A stretch of 64,000 nt of DNA, taken from Candidatus Brachythrix odensensis. GTDB lineage: Bacteria > Chloroflexota > Anaerolineae > J036 > Brachytrichaceae. The stretch is taken from NCBI GenBank assembly GCA_016714465.1, contig JADKDT010000013.1, forward strand, positions 1 to 64,000, read 5' to 3'. The notes under the pieces are model-generated. The model worked only from the letters and a program-made list of their open reading frames with translations. It searched no databases and was not told the DNA's origin. Positions within the stretch are counted from its first letter, which is position 1, and each line of letters begins with the position of its first letter. The position numbers were made by a program, and so were the translations under genes. Positions 44,442-54,394 of this stretch are shown here, in pieces.

Positions 44442-45896
44442 TTAGTCCAGCTCCAGCACAACCGTGGTGCCTTTTCCCGTATTTCCCTCGACAGTCAACT
44501 CGCCGCCGAGGATGCGGGCGCGCTCGCGCATGTTGCGCAGGCCGCGACCGATCTGACCTATGGGAGATGATACGCCCACGCCATTATCGCTGACTGAGAG
44601 GCGCATTCCAGTTCCGCGGCCGTCTGGCCCGCCATAGGCCAGCGCGACGCGCACCGTGTCCGCGCCGGCATGGCGCGCAACATTGCTGAGCGCCTCGCGT
44701 GCGACCTGGTAGACGTGATGCCGGCGCGCGGGACTGAGGGGTTCGGAGGGCCGGCCCATGACTTGCCAGTCCACGGGCAGCCCGGTCCGCATGCGAAACT
44801 CGCCAATGACATCGACCAGTCCGCGAGCAAGGTCCTCATCTGCCTGCGCCGCGCGGAGGTCGTAGATGAATCCTCGAATGTCGCCGATCGTTTGATTCAG
44901 ACCGTTGACGGCGTAGGTGATTTGCTTGCGGGCGTGCTCGATCCGTTCGCGCATGACGGGCGTGAGTTCGGGCGATCCCGGCGGCGTGACGGCCTCGGTC
45001 AGGGCATGCCCGGCATCATCGAGGACCAGGCCAAAGGCATAGACCGACTGCAGGGTGCCGTCGTGCAATTCGCGGCTGATTCGTTCGCGCTCGGCGCTGA
45101 GCGCCTGCTCCTGCGAGAGGGCCTGCGCAATGCGATCCGATTCGAGCCTGAAAACATCCAGGGCGGCAAAGAGGAATACCGCGATGACGGCCCCGATCGC
45201 GGCCCGGGCCGTGGCAATGGGGATTCCCGTTAGTTGTGCGACCAGTCCCTCGTTCAGCACGGGACCCCACAGAACCGGGTTTGCCGGCGCAAGCAAGCCA
45301 TCCGTGAGCGCGAAAAAGGCAAAACCAAAACCCGCGATCCGCAACGCGCCAACAAAACGCTCGCCGCGAAGCGGGCCGACCAGCCGCGTGGCCTGCCGCC
45401 GTAGACCAAATGCAACGAGCAGGGCCGCTGGCGCGCCGACCCCGTAGCGCAGGATCGCCTCCGACGTGGTCAGATCGGGCGCTGGCGAGACCAGGCGCTG
45501 AACGACCAGGGCGATGGCGCCGAAGCTCGCGATGCCGGCCGGCAGCAAAATCGTCGCAGCGGACGGCGTCGAGGGTTCGTTTAGCTGCAATCCAAATCCG
45601 AGCAGCGCCGAAACGCCCACCAGGCGCAAAAAGAGCTGCAATGACCGTACAAAACCGGCGGTCAAGGGATCAAGCGTCGGCGCCTGAATCGGGACAAATA
45701 CATCGCCCCAGATGGCGAGCGCCTCGCACAACCCGAATGCGCACAGCCACGGCAGGCCGCGCGCCAGTTCAAGCCGGCTGCGCTGGCGCCATTGCAACCC
45801 CATTGCGAGACCAAGGATGAAGAACACCTGGCCATGCAGAAATCGAACCGCGACATCGTTTTCGGCAAAAAAGCGCTGGAGTGTCTCGGTGGGCAT
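44442..45896 (-). CDS. NarX/DesK-type membrane sensor histidine kinase
   Basis: 484 residues. Seven or so hydrophobic helices fill the first 245 residues (a 7TM-type sensor). HisKA_3 follows with the histidine in ERERISRELHDGTLQSVYAFGLVL, then HATPase_c with RHHVYQVAREALSNVARHAGA and SDNGVGV, ending GGELTVEGNTGKGTTVVLELD. It signals to the NarL-type regulator downstream. The ATG is 8 bases after CATAAT. The ligand is unknown. Confidence 0.92.
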   Translation of the reverse strand: MPTETLQRFFAENDVAVRFLHGQVFFILGLAMGLQWRQRSRLELARGLPWLCAFGLCEALAIWGDVFVPIQAPTLDPLTAGFVRSLQLFLRLVGVSALLGFGLQLNEPSTPSAATILLPAGIASFGAIALVVQRLVSPAPDLTTSEAILRYGVGAPAALLVAFGLRRQATRLVGPLRGERFVGALRIAGFGFAFFALTDGLLAPANPVLWGPVLNEGLVAQLTGIPIATARAAIGAVIAVFLFAALDVFRLESDRIAQALSQEQALSAERERISRELHDGTLQSVYAFGLVLDDAGHALTEAVTPPGSPELTPVMRERIEHARKQITYAVNGLNQTIGDIRGFIYDLRAAQADEDLARGLVDVIGEFRMRTGLPVDWQVMGRPSEPLSPARRHHVYQVAREALSNVARHAGADTVRVALAYGGPDGRGTGMRLSVSDNGVGVSSPIGQIGRGLRNMRERARILGGELTVEGNTGKGTTVVLELD

Positions 45897-45904
45897 TTGA
45901 TGCC

Positions 45905-45910
45905 ATTATG
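45905..45910 (-). promoter_or_regulatory. Putative -10 box of the kinase-regulator operon
   Basis: CATAAT on minus, 8 bases before the kinase ATG at 45896. No ribosome site between. The palindrome at 45932-45972 begins where the -35 is expected. Confidence 0.4.
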
Positions 45911-45931
45911 GATTAGATAGCTTTATTGGAA

Positions 45932-45972
45932 CCGAGACGATATCCCCGGCGAAGCCGGGGATATCGTCTCGG
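45932..45972. repeat. 41-base palindrome with perfect 19-bp arms between divergent genes
   Basis: Left arm 45932-45950, centre GAA, right arm 45954-45972, inner core CCCCGGC-GAA-GCCGGGG. Three mismatched positions then two more pairs lie outside, as if a 23-24-bp arm had decayed. It lies between the divergent kinase and beta-helix protein genes, so it cannot be a terminator for either start. Confidence 0.7.
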
Positions 45973-46020
45973 AAACAGGTTCGGTAGGCGACTTAAGTGC
46001 TGAGTAAGTAGACTATCGGT

Positions 46021-49000
46021 ATGCTTACTTGCGCTCGCATGCACCAGTATTCCAAAGTATTTTCGGGTATCGCGGACTTGCGCCGCGGTTTTCTTCGGGT
46101 TGGGCTTGTCGTGCTCGGCGTAACCCTTGCGTTACTGGGAGTGCGTTCCGCCGAAGCGGCGGACGAAACCTGTTTTGCCACGCCCAACGATGGCGCGTTG
46201 GTTTACACAAGCACGACGGCTTCGGCCGTGCGTGATGCGGTGGCGGCGGCGGGCAGTGGCGGTACGGTAAAGATTGCGGGTTATTGCGCGGGCGCGGTGA
46301 ACCAACTCGGAACAAATCAAGTTGCAGTCATTACGCAAACGCTTACACTCGCTGGCGGCTACACCACCACGAACTGGACGAACGCCTTCCCGATCACTCA
46401 GCCGACGACGCTCGATGCCCTCTTGGGCGGGCGGGTGCTGTTTGTGAGCGCGGCGGCGATTGACATCACCTCATTGACCATCCAGAATGGCAGCGTCAAC
46501 GGCGACGGCGCGGGGATATATTCAAGCAGCGCGCTGACGCTCACGTCGGCGCAGGTGTTGAGCAATTCCGCGACCGGCCTCGGCGGCGGCGTTTATCTCG
46601 GGGGCGGTGATCTCCTCATCACCGGCACGACCTTTGCCAACAATGTCGGGACCACGGGCGGCGGGGCGGTCTGGCAGAATGCCAACAACGCCGTTGTCAT
46701 CAACGCGCGTTTCGAGCGCGGCACCTCGGACAACGTCGGCGGACTCGTCACGCTTGGCACGCTGGACATGGCCAATACGACCGTGTTGAGCAATACGACC
46801 ACGGGCTTGAACGGCGGCGCGATGTACGCCGACAAGCAGGCCGTCGTCACCGGCGGGCTGTTCGAGAACAACACTTCGGCCTTGATCGGAGGCGGCATGG
46901 TCTCGAACAGCACACTCCACATGAGCGGCACCCAGTTCATCAGCAATAGCGCGGCGCACAGAGGCGGCGGCCTGTTCGCCTATGACATCCTTTACCTGAC
47001 GAACACGCTGTTCATGAGCAACACCGTCATTTCCGGCAGTCCGAGCGGCGGTGGCGGGGGTGGGCTGTATGCGGGCAGCCGCGCCAGCCTGGCCGGCAAT
47101 ACCTTTGTCGGCAACAGCGCGAACAGCGCCTCCGTGGCGGCGGGTGGCGCGGCGTATCTCACCAGCCAGAGCAGCGACGTGAACAGTGTGTTCCAGGGCA
47201 ACCGCGGCACAGGCTCCACCGGCAACGGCGGCGCGATCGCGGCGCTCAGCCACGTGACCATGACGGGCTCGTCGTTCTTAAGCAACACGACAACCCAGAT
47301 GGGCGGCGGCATCTTCATCCGCAATGTATCGAACCTCGTGTTGTCCGGCACCACCTTTGTCGCGAACAGCGCCGCTGTCGGCGGCGCCGGCGTGTGGCAG
47401 ACGTCCGCGAACGCCACTTCGTCAGTGACCAATGCGCGCTTTGAGCGCGGACATCGCCCAATGTTGGAGGCTTTGTAACGTTGGGCAATCTGAGCATGGT
47501 CAACACCACGGTCATCAGCAACACGACGACGGGGGTGAACGCTGGCGCGGTGTATGTGGGCGGCTTCGCGCAACTGAGCGGCGACCTGTTTCAGAACAAC
47601 AGCACGGCGGGCAACGGCGGGGCAATCGTCGCGACTTTCTCTACGCCGTTGGTCAATACTCAGTTCGTCAGCAACAGCGCCGCAGCGCTGGGCGGCGCGG
47701 TGTTTGCCAACACCGCGGTGCAGTTCACCAACGGGTTGCTTGACCGCAATAGCGCCGGCAGCAACGGGGGAGGCGTCTACGTGCTTAACGGGAATCTCGC
47801 GATCTCGGGCACCCGATTGACCAACAACAGCGCAGGCGGCGGTGGCGGCGGAGCCTGGCAGAATAACGGCGGCAGCGTGCAGTTGACCGGCGGGCTGTTC
47901 CAGAACAACGTCGCGGCCGGTAACGGCGGGGGCGTTGTGGCGACCAGTACCCTGACGATGCTAGGGACGCAATTCATCAGCAACAGCGCGACACTTAAGG
48001 GCGGCGGAATCTATCAGAGCGCCGGGTTCTTTGTGGGCACGACGGGCGGCCTTTTCGACCGAAATAGCGCGGATACTGGCGGAGGCATTTACCAGGCGGG
48101 TGGGCCGCTCACCATCTCTGGCACGGTATTCACCGGCAACAGCGCAACGAATGGCGCGGGTGTGTGGCACAACCCCGGCAATAATATAGCGACGGTCACC
48201 AACGCGCGGTTTGAGAGCGGGGTTTCCAACAACGTCGGCGGACTGGTGACGTTCAGCCCGCTCACGCTGAACAACAGCACCATCATCAGCAACACGACGA
48301 CCGGCGCAAACTCGGGCGCGGTCTATGCGGGCGGACTCACAACGATTGTTGGCACCCTGTTCCAGAACAACCGCAACGCGGGCATCGGCGGGGCGATGGT
48401 CAACCACGCCCCCACGAACATCAGGAATTCTCAGTTCATCAGCAACTCGGCCACCAACGCGGGCGGCGGCATCTACGCCTACGCCACGATCAACCTGACC
48501 AACACGCAGTTCCTGAGCAACACGACCGCCGGGCAGGGCGGCGGGTTTTTCAGTGAAGTGGCCGCAACCGTCAACGGTGGCCTGTTCGTGGCCAACCGAT
48601 GCACCAGCACCAACTGCATCAGCAGCGGCTGGTTTGCCAATACCACCCTCGCCTTAAGCCAGTTCGTGACGATCGCCGACAGCATCAAGACGCAGACAGT
48701 GCTGACCCAGGCGCCAGGGGGCGTGTTGCTCCTCAACGGCACCGACGGTCAGACCATCGGCGGCACGAGCATGTCGACGTTGAGTAACGTGGAAGTCGCG
48801 AATACGGGCGCAGGCGTCCACCTGGGTCAGGATGTGACCGTGACCAATCGTTTGACCCTGACGACCGATCTTTCTACCCTGCCGAGCTATCGCTTGAACT
48901 TGACATCAGGCGCAACCAGCGGCGGGAATGGAGACGTGTGGGGCCTGACCTCACGTGAGCATGCGTTCAGCCTGAGCAGCGCGTATCCGTTCGGCAATCC

Positions 49001-49580
49001 AAATGTCTCGGTTAATCTCACCGCCGGCACGCCGCCGACTGGTTTGTTGGTGAATCTGCTGCCGGGTAGTCCGATCGGATTCAGCACGGCCGTGTCGCGC
49101 ACCTACCTTATCACCGCGACCGGGGGCGGCGCGTTCACGGCCACGCTGCGCCTGCGTTATCGCGATACTGAACTGAATGGCAACCCGGAAAGCAATCTCG
49201 CGTTGTGGCGCAATACCGCGGGCCTGGTTGGTTTCACGCCCAGCCTGTCGGATACCGTCAACAACTGGCTCGAGTCCGATAGCGTGACCGCTTTCTCACC
49301 GTGGTTCATTGCGCCGAATCCGATTGCACTGGCGCTGTTCGTGACGACCACCGGCACAGGGATTGGGGTGGTGACCCCGACCGTTGGCAGCACGCTGTAC
49401 GGCTATGGCACGGTGGTAACGCTTACGGCTTCTGCGAACACCGGCTCAACCTTTGCGGGGTGGAGCGGCGCGTGCGCGGGGATGGGCGACTGTCCGGTGA
49501 CGATGACAGCCGACCGTCTTGTGACCGCGACCTTCGTCAAGAATGAAATCAAAGTGTTTTTGCCGCTCATCACGAAGTAG
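46021..49580 (+). CDS. Giant secreted right-handed beta-helix surface protein (frameshifted)
   Basis: About 1186 residues after adding one base at 47451, where NARFERG should continue TSPNVGGFVTLGNL. An N-terminal signal peptide ends near AEAA (about residue 47). Most of the rest is parallel beta-helix repeats rich in G, N, S and T (forms like ISNSAT-GGGIY, GGLFQNN, SNTTTG). Three larger units restart with NARFE (near 46.70, 47.43 and 48.20 kb). The end has a divergent InlB-type beta repeat (VVTLTASANTGSTFAGWSGAC) and the tail FLPLITK, which I associate with Chloroflexota exported proteins. A role in adhesion or polysaccharide binding is inference. Confidence 0.8.
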
Positions 49581-49596
49581 CCTTTGGGGTTGACCC

Positions 49597-49643
49597 GGCG
49601 AGATCACAAGCCCTGCACGAAGCGATCGGATTGTGATCTCGCC
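49597..49643. repeat. Decayed member of the hairpin family
   Basis: Perfect 13-bp outer arms GGCGAGATCACAA (49597-49609) and its complement (49631-49643) flank a 21-base centre that no longer pairs well. The outer arm shares 12 bases with the palindrome at 25934. It lies between the beta-helix gene and dinG, both on plus, where a terminator could act. Confidence 0.55.
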
Positions 49644-49670
49644 AACCATCATTGGGAGGACCGCTAGCGG

Positions 49671-49676
49671 TACAAT
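49671..49676 (+). promoter_or_regulatory. Putative -10 box of the dinG-like gene
   Basis: TACAAT, 11 bases before the ATG at 49688, leaving a leader of a few bases and no ribosome site. Confidence 0.45.
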
Positions 49677-49687
49677 CTCGAATCTTC

Positions 49688-52543
49688 ATGCGTACCCTCG
49701 TCTCGCTCGACCTTGAAACGACCGGCCTCGATCCTGAACGCGACGTCATTCTCGAAGTTGGCATTCTGGTCTTTCGCGGCCCTGAAGTCGTCGGGGAATA
49801 CAGCCGGATCGTCAATCCGCAGCGCCCGATACCGCCAAAGATCACGGAGCTGACCGGCATCACGGACCAAATGGTTGAGCGCGAGGGTGTGTCGCTCTGG
49901 GAAGCGCTCCGCGAGACTGAACGGTTGTGCGGGAATGCCCCTATCGTCGGACACAACATCGGTTTTGATCTCGGCTTCACCCGGCGACAGCGGGTGCTTT
50001 CGGCAAATGCCGCCATCGATACCTTTGAGCTGGCCGGGATTCTCATACCGCATGCCAGCCGCTACAGCCTCGGCGCGCTTGGGCGGGAGCTTGGTATTTT
50101 GGAGCCGGCCACACATCGCGCGCTGGACGACGCTCGCGTGGCGCATCAGCTCTACCTCAAGCTTTACGAGCGCGCAATTGGTCTGAGGCATGAGACGTTG
50201 GAGGAGATCGCCGGACACGCGGATCGAAGCGGCTGGGGCTTGGCGCCGTTTTGGCGCGACGCGCTTGAAGCGCAGGAGCGTGGCGCGCGATTCACATCGA
50301 CGGCGCCTGCCCGAAGCGCGGCTGCCGCAGAGAAGCGCAAACTGGCGGCCAAAGCGCGGGCTGATGCGCGGCCGCTCGTTCCGAATGAGAATACAAAGCC
50401 GCTTGATCCGGAACGGGTGACCGCGACACTGGCGCCGGATGGCCCTTTCGCCCGGAAATTCCCGGGCTACGAGTCGCGCCCGCAGCAGCTCGAAATGATG
50501 CGGCGGGTGGTCAAGGCCTTTAACGATGGCACGGTTGAGCTGATCGAGGCCGGCACAGGCACAGGCAAGAGTCTGGCTTATTTGATCCCATCCATGCTTT
50601 GGGCGATCCAGAATGGCCAACGGGTCGTTGTCAGCACCAATACCATCAACCTGCAGGAGCAGTTGATGGACAAGGATGTGCCGGCGATTCTGAACGCGCT
50701 TGGCCTGGATGGGCGGGCCGCGGTGATGAAAGGAAAAGGCCGCTATGTCTGTGGCCTGCGGGTAAGCGACCTGCGCAAATCCGGCCCGCGCACGCTTGAG
50801 GAAGCGCGGGTGCTGACCAAGATCCTGATCTGGCAGCCCGATACCATCCACGGCGACACTGACGAGCTGTTCGTCCCCCAGCCGCTGGAGCGGGTCGCGC
50901 TCAGCCACTTGACCGCGGAGAACCCTGCCTGCGATCGAAACACATGCAGCGCAACGGATTGTTACTTCAACCAGGCCCGCCGAATGGCCGAGAACGCCCA
51001 CGTCGTCATCGTCAACCATGCCCTGCTGCTGGCGGACGTGGCCGTTGAGAACAAGGCGCTGCCGGAGTACAAATACCTCGTCATTGATGAGGCCCACCAC
51101 CTCGAGGCCGCCGCCACTGAAGCGCTTGGGTTTGTCATCGATCGGGACGAGGTCGGGCGCAACCTGGGCGACCTGGCTCGCGGCGGCCGCAAAGCGGCCG
51201 GTCTTTTGTCCGATATCGTCACGCAGGCGCGCAGCGCGCTGCCCCCGGACCAGAGCGGGGCGATTGAGGTCCTGTCCGACCGGGCGGCCGCGGCCACCCA
51301 GCGCGCATCCCAGGCGTCGACGACGTTTTTTGACGAAGTGCAGGCCTTTGTGGCCAATCAGAATACGGCTGATGGCTCGGACTACGCCCAACGTACCCGG
51401 TTAACAGCCGGGGTGCGCTCCAACCCGGGTTGGGGGTCGGTTGAGCGGGCTTTTGACCCGCTGCTCGACGAATTGACCGCGGTCGCCAAGTCCATCAGCG
51501 CCCTGTTTGGCGCCCTGTCCGAGCTCGCTGAAGGCGGGGCGGATGGCATGGACATGCTTCTGGCGCGGGTGAGCGGCGCATCGCGTTTCTTTGTCGAGGC
51601 GATAGAGCAATTGAATGGCATCATCAGCAAGCCGAACGACAAGCGCATCTATTGGGCGGAAACCGAAGCGGCCCGAGGCGGACGGGGACGAGGGATGCGG
51701 CTCACCCTGCATGCCGCGCCGCTTCACGTTGGAGAAATGATCCGGCAGCGCTTGTGGGACCAGAAGGAGAGCGTGGTGCTGACCAGCGCGACGATGCGGA
51801 CGGCCAGCGCGAGCGGCAAGGCGCTCCCGACCTTTGACTACGTTAAAGGCCGGCTCGAAGCCAACGACGCTGGCGCGCTCGCGCTCGGCTCGCCATTCGA
51901 CTTCAAGAACTCGACGCTGGTCTATGTCGTCTCGGACATGCCCGAACCCAATCAGCCTGGCTATCAGCAGATGGTGGAGCGCGGATTGGTCGAGCTGTTC
52001 CGCGCAAGCCAGGGTCGTGGCATGGCCCTGTTCACGAGCTACGCCCAACTGCGCGCGACAAGCAAGGTGATCGCCCCGCTGTTGTTGCGTGACGGCATCA
52101 TCGTCTATGAGCAGGGCGACGGAGTCTCGCGGCGGGCCATGCTGGACCAGTTTCGGGGTGCGGAGCGGGGTGTGATTCTGGGGACGCGCAGTTTCTGGGA
52201 AGGTGTTGACATTCAGGGCGAAAAACTGAGCGCCCTCGCCATCTGCAGGCTGCCCTTCGACGTGCTGACCGATCCGATCTTTGCTGATCGGAGTGAGACC
52301 TTCGAAAATTCGTTCAGCGACTACTCGGTGCCCGAAAGCGTGCTGAAGTTCCGGCAGGGATTTGGCCGGCTGATCCGTTCGCGTTCGGACCGTGGCGTCG
52401 TAGCGGTCTTGGACCGGCGAGTCATCTCGAAGCAGTACGGGCAGGCTTTCCTTAATGCGCTTCCCGGGCCTACTATTCAGCGCGGATTGATGACGGGACT
52501 GGGTGCCGCCGTCAGCGCCTGGCTGACTTCACCGCGCGGATGA
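49688..52543 (+). CDS. dinG: DnaQ exonuclease - DinG helicase fusion
   Basis: 951 residues. The N-terminal DEDDh 3'-5' exonuclease has SLDLETTGLDPERD (residue 5), HNIGFDLGF and HRALDDARVAHQLY. A linker rich in Ala and Arg leads to an XPD-like superfamily 2 helicase: Walker A EAGTGTGKSLAYL near 287, four cysteines for a 4Fe-4S cluster (one in GRYVCGLR, three in NPACDRNTCSATDC), DEAH in VIDEAHHLEA near 466, and motifs FWEGVDIQGEKL and GFGRLIRSRSDRG. This fusion is known in Firmicutes and Chloroflexota. The role is in resolving DNA or RNA-DNA structures. An earlier in-frame start lacks support. Confidence 0.94.
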   Translation: MRTLVSLDLETTGLDPERDVILEVGILVFRGPEVVGEYSRIVNPQRPIPPKITELTGITDQMVEREGVSLWEALRETERLCGNAPIVGHNIGFDLGFTRRQRVLSANAAIDTFELAGILIPHASRYSLGALGRELGILEPATHRALDDARVAHQLYLKLYERAIGLRHETLEEIAGHADRSGWGLAPFWRDALEAQERGARFTSTAPARSAAAAEKRKLAAKARADARPLVPNENTKPLDPERVTATLAPDGPFARKFPGYESRPQQLEMMRRVVKAFNDGTVELIEAGTGTGKSLAYLIPSMLWAIQNGQRVVVSTNTINLQEQLMDKDVPAILNALGLDGRAAVMKGKGRYVCGLRVSDLRKSGPRTLEEARVLTKILIWQPDTIHGDTDELFVPQPLERVALSHLTAENPACDRNTCSATDCYFNQARRMAENAHVVIVNHALLLADVAVENKALPEYKYLVIDEAHHLEAAATEALGFVIDRDEVGRNLGDLARGGRKAAGLLSDIVTQARSALPPDQSGAIEVLSDRAAAATQRASQASTTFFDEVQAFVANQNTADGSDYAQRTRLTAGVRSNPGWGSVERAFDPLLDELTAVAKSISALFGALSELAEGGADGMDMLLARVSGASRFFVEAIEQLNGIISKPNDKRIYWAETEAARGGRGRGMRLTLHAAPLHVGEMIRQRLWDQKESVVLTSATMRTASASGKALPTFDYVKGRLEANDAGALALGSPFDFKNSTLVYVVSDMPEPNQPGYQQMVERGLVELFRASQGRGMALFTSYAQLRATSKVIAPLLLRDGIIVYEQGDGVSRRAMLDQFRGAERGVILGTRSFWEGVDIQGEKLSALAICRLPFDVLTDPIFADRSETFENSFSDYSVPESVLKFRQGFGRLIRSRSDRGVVAVLDRRVISKQYGQAFLNALPGPTIQRGLMTGLGAAVSAWLTSPRG

Positions 52544-52561
52544 TCGGCCCCGAGCCGTTGC

Positions 52562-52567
52562 TACAAT
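52562..52567 (+). promoter_or_regulatory. Putative -10 box of glgC
   Basis: TACAAT in GTTGCTACAAT, with no convincing -35. If used, the glgC leader is about 150 bases long and contains the hairpin at 52622-52662. Nothing else is recognised in the 52544-52721 spacer. Confidence 0.35.
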
Positions 52568-52621
52568 TCACCCCAGATCGCGGTTCACCGCGACTAGGAT
52601 CGCCCTTCCGAGTCAATACGA

Positions 52622-52662
52622 GGAGGCGATGCGTCCCGGCTTCGCCGGGGCGCATTGCCTCC
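52622..52662 (+). promoter_or_regulatory. Leader hairpin upstream of glgC
   Basis: 19-bp stem (52622-52640 with 52644-52662) around TTC, complete on the plus-strand RNA with two G-U pairs. The right arm (52654-52661, ATTGCCTC) is also exactly complementary to the 8 bases over the glgC ribosome site (GAGGCAAT, 52714-52721). It may alternatively be the dinG terminator. It has the CCCGGC-TTC-GCCGGG core of the hairpin family. Confidence 0.5.
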
Positions 52663-52721
52663 GAGGCAGGCTCGGTGCGGCGACATAAATGTCAAGAGCG
52701 TTACGACATACACGAGGCAAT

Positions 52722-53987
52722 ATGCGAACTGTAGGCATGATCCTGGCGGGCGGCCGCGGCACCCGGCTCACCGTCCTCTCCAACAAGCGCGCCAAGCCGG
52801 CCGTGCCGTTCGCGGGCAAGTACCGGATCATCGATTTTGCCCTCTCGAACTGCGTCAACAGCGGCATCACGAATGTCGGCGTTGTCACCCAGTATCGGCC
52901 ACGCTCCCTGCAGGACCATATTCGGACGGGAGCGCCGTGGGACCTCGACCGGCAGAGCGGCGGCGCTTCGCTTTTGCAGCCTTATCAGGGCCGCATGGAT
53001 GGCGGTTGGTATGAAGGCACCGCCGATGCGATCTATCAGAACTCGGACTACCTGCGGAATGTGAAGCCGGATCTTGTCCTGATTCTCTCGGCGGATCACA
53101 TCTACAAGATGGACTACAGCAAGCTCATCCAGTTCCACTCTGATAACAAGGCCGACGTTACTGTTGCGACCTTGCGCGTATCGGTCGAAGAGGCTTCTCG
53201 CTTTGGCATTCTGCACGCCGACAACACCATGCGGGTGACGGCTTTCGAGGAGAAGCCCAAGCAACCGAAGAGCACCCTCGCGTCGATGGGCATCTATGTC
53301 TTTAACTACGCGACGCTGATGAAGGTGCTGACTGAGGACGCCAAGGCGCCCGATAGCGAGCGGGACTTCGGAAAGAACATCATTCCGAAGATGGTGTCCG
53401 ACAATTTCCGCGTTTTCGCTTATCCCTTCTCGAGCTACTGGGTCGATGTGGGAACGGTCCAGTCGTACTGGGAGACCCACATGGATCTCCTTGCCGATCA
53501 ACCCTCCCTCGATTTGCTTGACCGTGACTGGATCATCCACACCCGCTCCGAAGAGCGGCCTCCGGTCAACATCCGGACCGGAGCAATTGTCAGCCATAGC
53601 CTGATTACCGACGGGTGCACCATCGAGGGATCGGTTGAATACTCGGTGCTGTCCCCGGGCGTGCGCGTGGCGCGTGGGGCCGTGGTCCGCTATTCGATCA
53701 TCATGACCGACTGCACGATTGAAGCCGGCGCCGTCGTCGACCGCGCGATCATCGACAAACACGTCCGCATCGGGGCGGGCGCGCACATCGGATACGGCAA
53801 CGACTACACGCCGAATCAGGACGCGGGCATCTCAACCGGTATCACGGTGATTGGAAAGGACACCACCGTGCCGGCCAACTTCAAGGTCGGGCGCAACGTT
53901 GTGATCGGCAGCGACCTGAAGTCTGAGGACTTCACGGGTGACACGATCAAGAGCGGGACCAACTACAAGGTGGAGATGATCGATTGA
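52722..53987 (+). CDS. glgC: Glucose-1-phosphate adenylyltransferase
   Basis: Makes ADP-glucose for glycogen synthesis, 421 residues. Nucleotidyltransferase motifs: ILAGGRGTRL, KRAKPAVPFAGKYRIIDFALSNC, YEGTADAIYQN, LILSADHIYKMDY and EEKPKQP. A left-handed beta-helix with hexapeptide repeats forms the C-terminal third. The ATG at 52722 has GAGG 4 bases upstream. The epimerase gene overlaps its stop by one base. No other glg genes are in the window. Confidence 0.96.
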   Translation: MRTVGMILAGGRGTRLTVLSNKRAKPAVPFAGKYRIIDFALSNCVNSGITNVGVVTQYRPRSLQDHIRTGAPWDLDRQSGGASLLQPYQGRMDGGWYEGTADAIYQNSDYLRNVKPDLVLILSADHIYKMDYSKLIQFHSDNKADVTVATLRVSVEEASRFGILHADNTMRVTAFEEKPKQPKSTLASMGIYVFNYATLMKVLTEDAKAPDSERDFGKNIIPKMVSDNFRVFAYPFSSYWVDVGTVQSYWETHMDLLADQPSLDLLDRDWIIHTRSEERPPVNIRTGAIVSHSLITDGCTIEGSVEYSVLSPGVRVARGAVVRYSIIMTDCTIEAGAVVDRAIIDKHVRIGAGAHIGYGNDYTPNQDAGISTGITVIGKDTTVPANFKVGRNVVIGSDLKSEDFTGDTIKSGTNYKVEMID

Positions 53988-54391
53988 TGCGGGTAGATCA
54001 TCTTGCGATCGCGGTCCCCGATCTGGACGCGGCACTGGCGTTTTATCGTGATGCGCTCGATCTTGTCTGCGACAGGGTCGAGGAGATTGAGCGCGAGGGT
54101 GTGCGGGTCGCATTTCTTCCTGTCGGCGAGTCCGAGATCGAGTTGTTGCAGCCGACTCGCCCGGATACGGGCATCGTCAAATGGATGAACCGGCATGGCC
54201 CTGGGATGCACCACGTATGTTTGGAGGTCGCTGATATTGCCGCGGCACTCGAGCGCATCCGCATTCATGGCGGCGAACTGATCAATCCGGAGCCGGTCAG
54301 CAAGCCGGACGGCACGCGTTACGCCTTTGTCCATCCGAAGAGCACCGGCGGCGTGCTGATCGAGTTGTATCAGCGGCCAACCCTGGCCTGA
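53987..54391 (+). CDS. mce: Methylmalonyl-CoA epimerase
   Basis: 134-residue VOC-fold enzyme that interconverts the 2S and 2R forms of methylmalonyl-CoA in propionate metabolism. Metal-ligand segments are VDHLAIAVPDLDAALAFY (H), IELLQP (E), HHVCLEVADI (H) and VLIELYQ (E). HPKSTGGVLIEL is a family hallmark. It starts in TGATG with the glgC stop, a translational coupling of unrelated pathways. No mutase gene is adjacent. Confidence 0.9.
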   Translation: MRVDHLAIAVPDLDAALAFYRDALDLVCDRVEEIEREGVRVAFLPVGESEIELLQPTRPDTGIVKWMNRHGPGMHHVCLEVADIAAALERIRIHGGELINPEPVSKPDGTRYAFVHPKSTGGVLIELYQRPTLA

Positions 54392-54394
54392 CTT

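Noticed and set aside
46699..48300. Repeated DNA words as a CRISPR array
   Set aside because: Repeats are in frame, imperfect, of unequal spacing and encode beta-helix coils; there is no repeat-spacer pattern.
49664..51391. 575-residue open frame on the minus strand inside dinG
   Set aside because: Antisense shadow of the high-GC dinG gene: low-complexity translation, no family motif, while the plus strand carries a complete DnaQ-DinG protein.
52701..53786. 361-residue minus-strand frame inside glgC
   Set aside because: Shadow of glgC; no motif and no start context.
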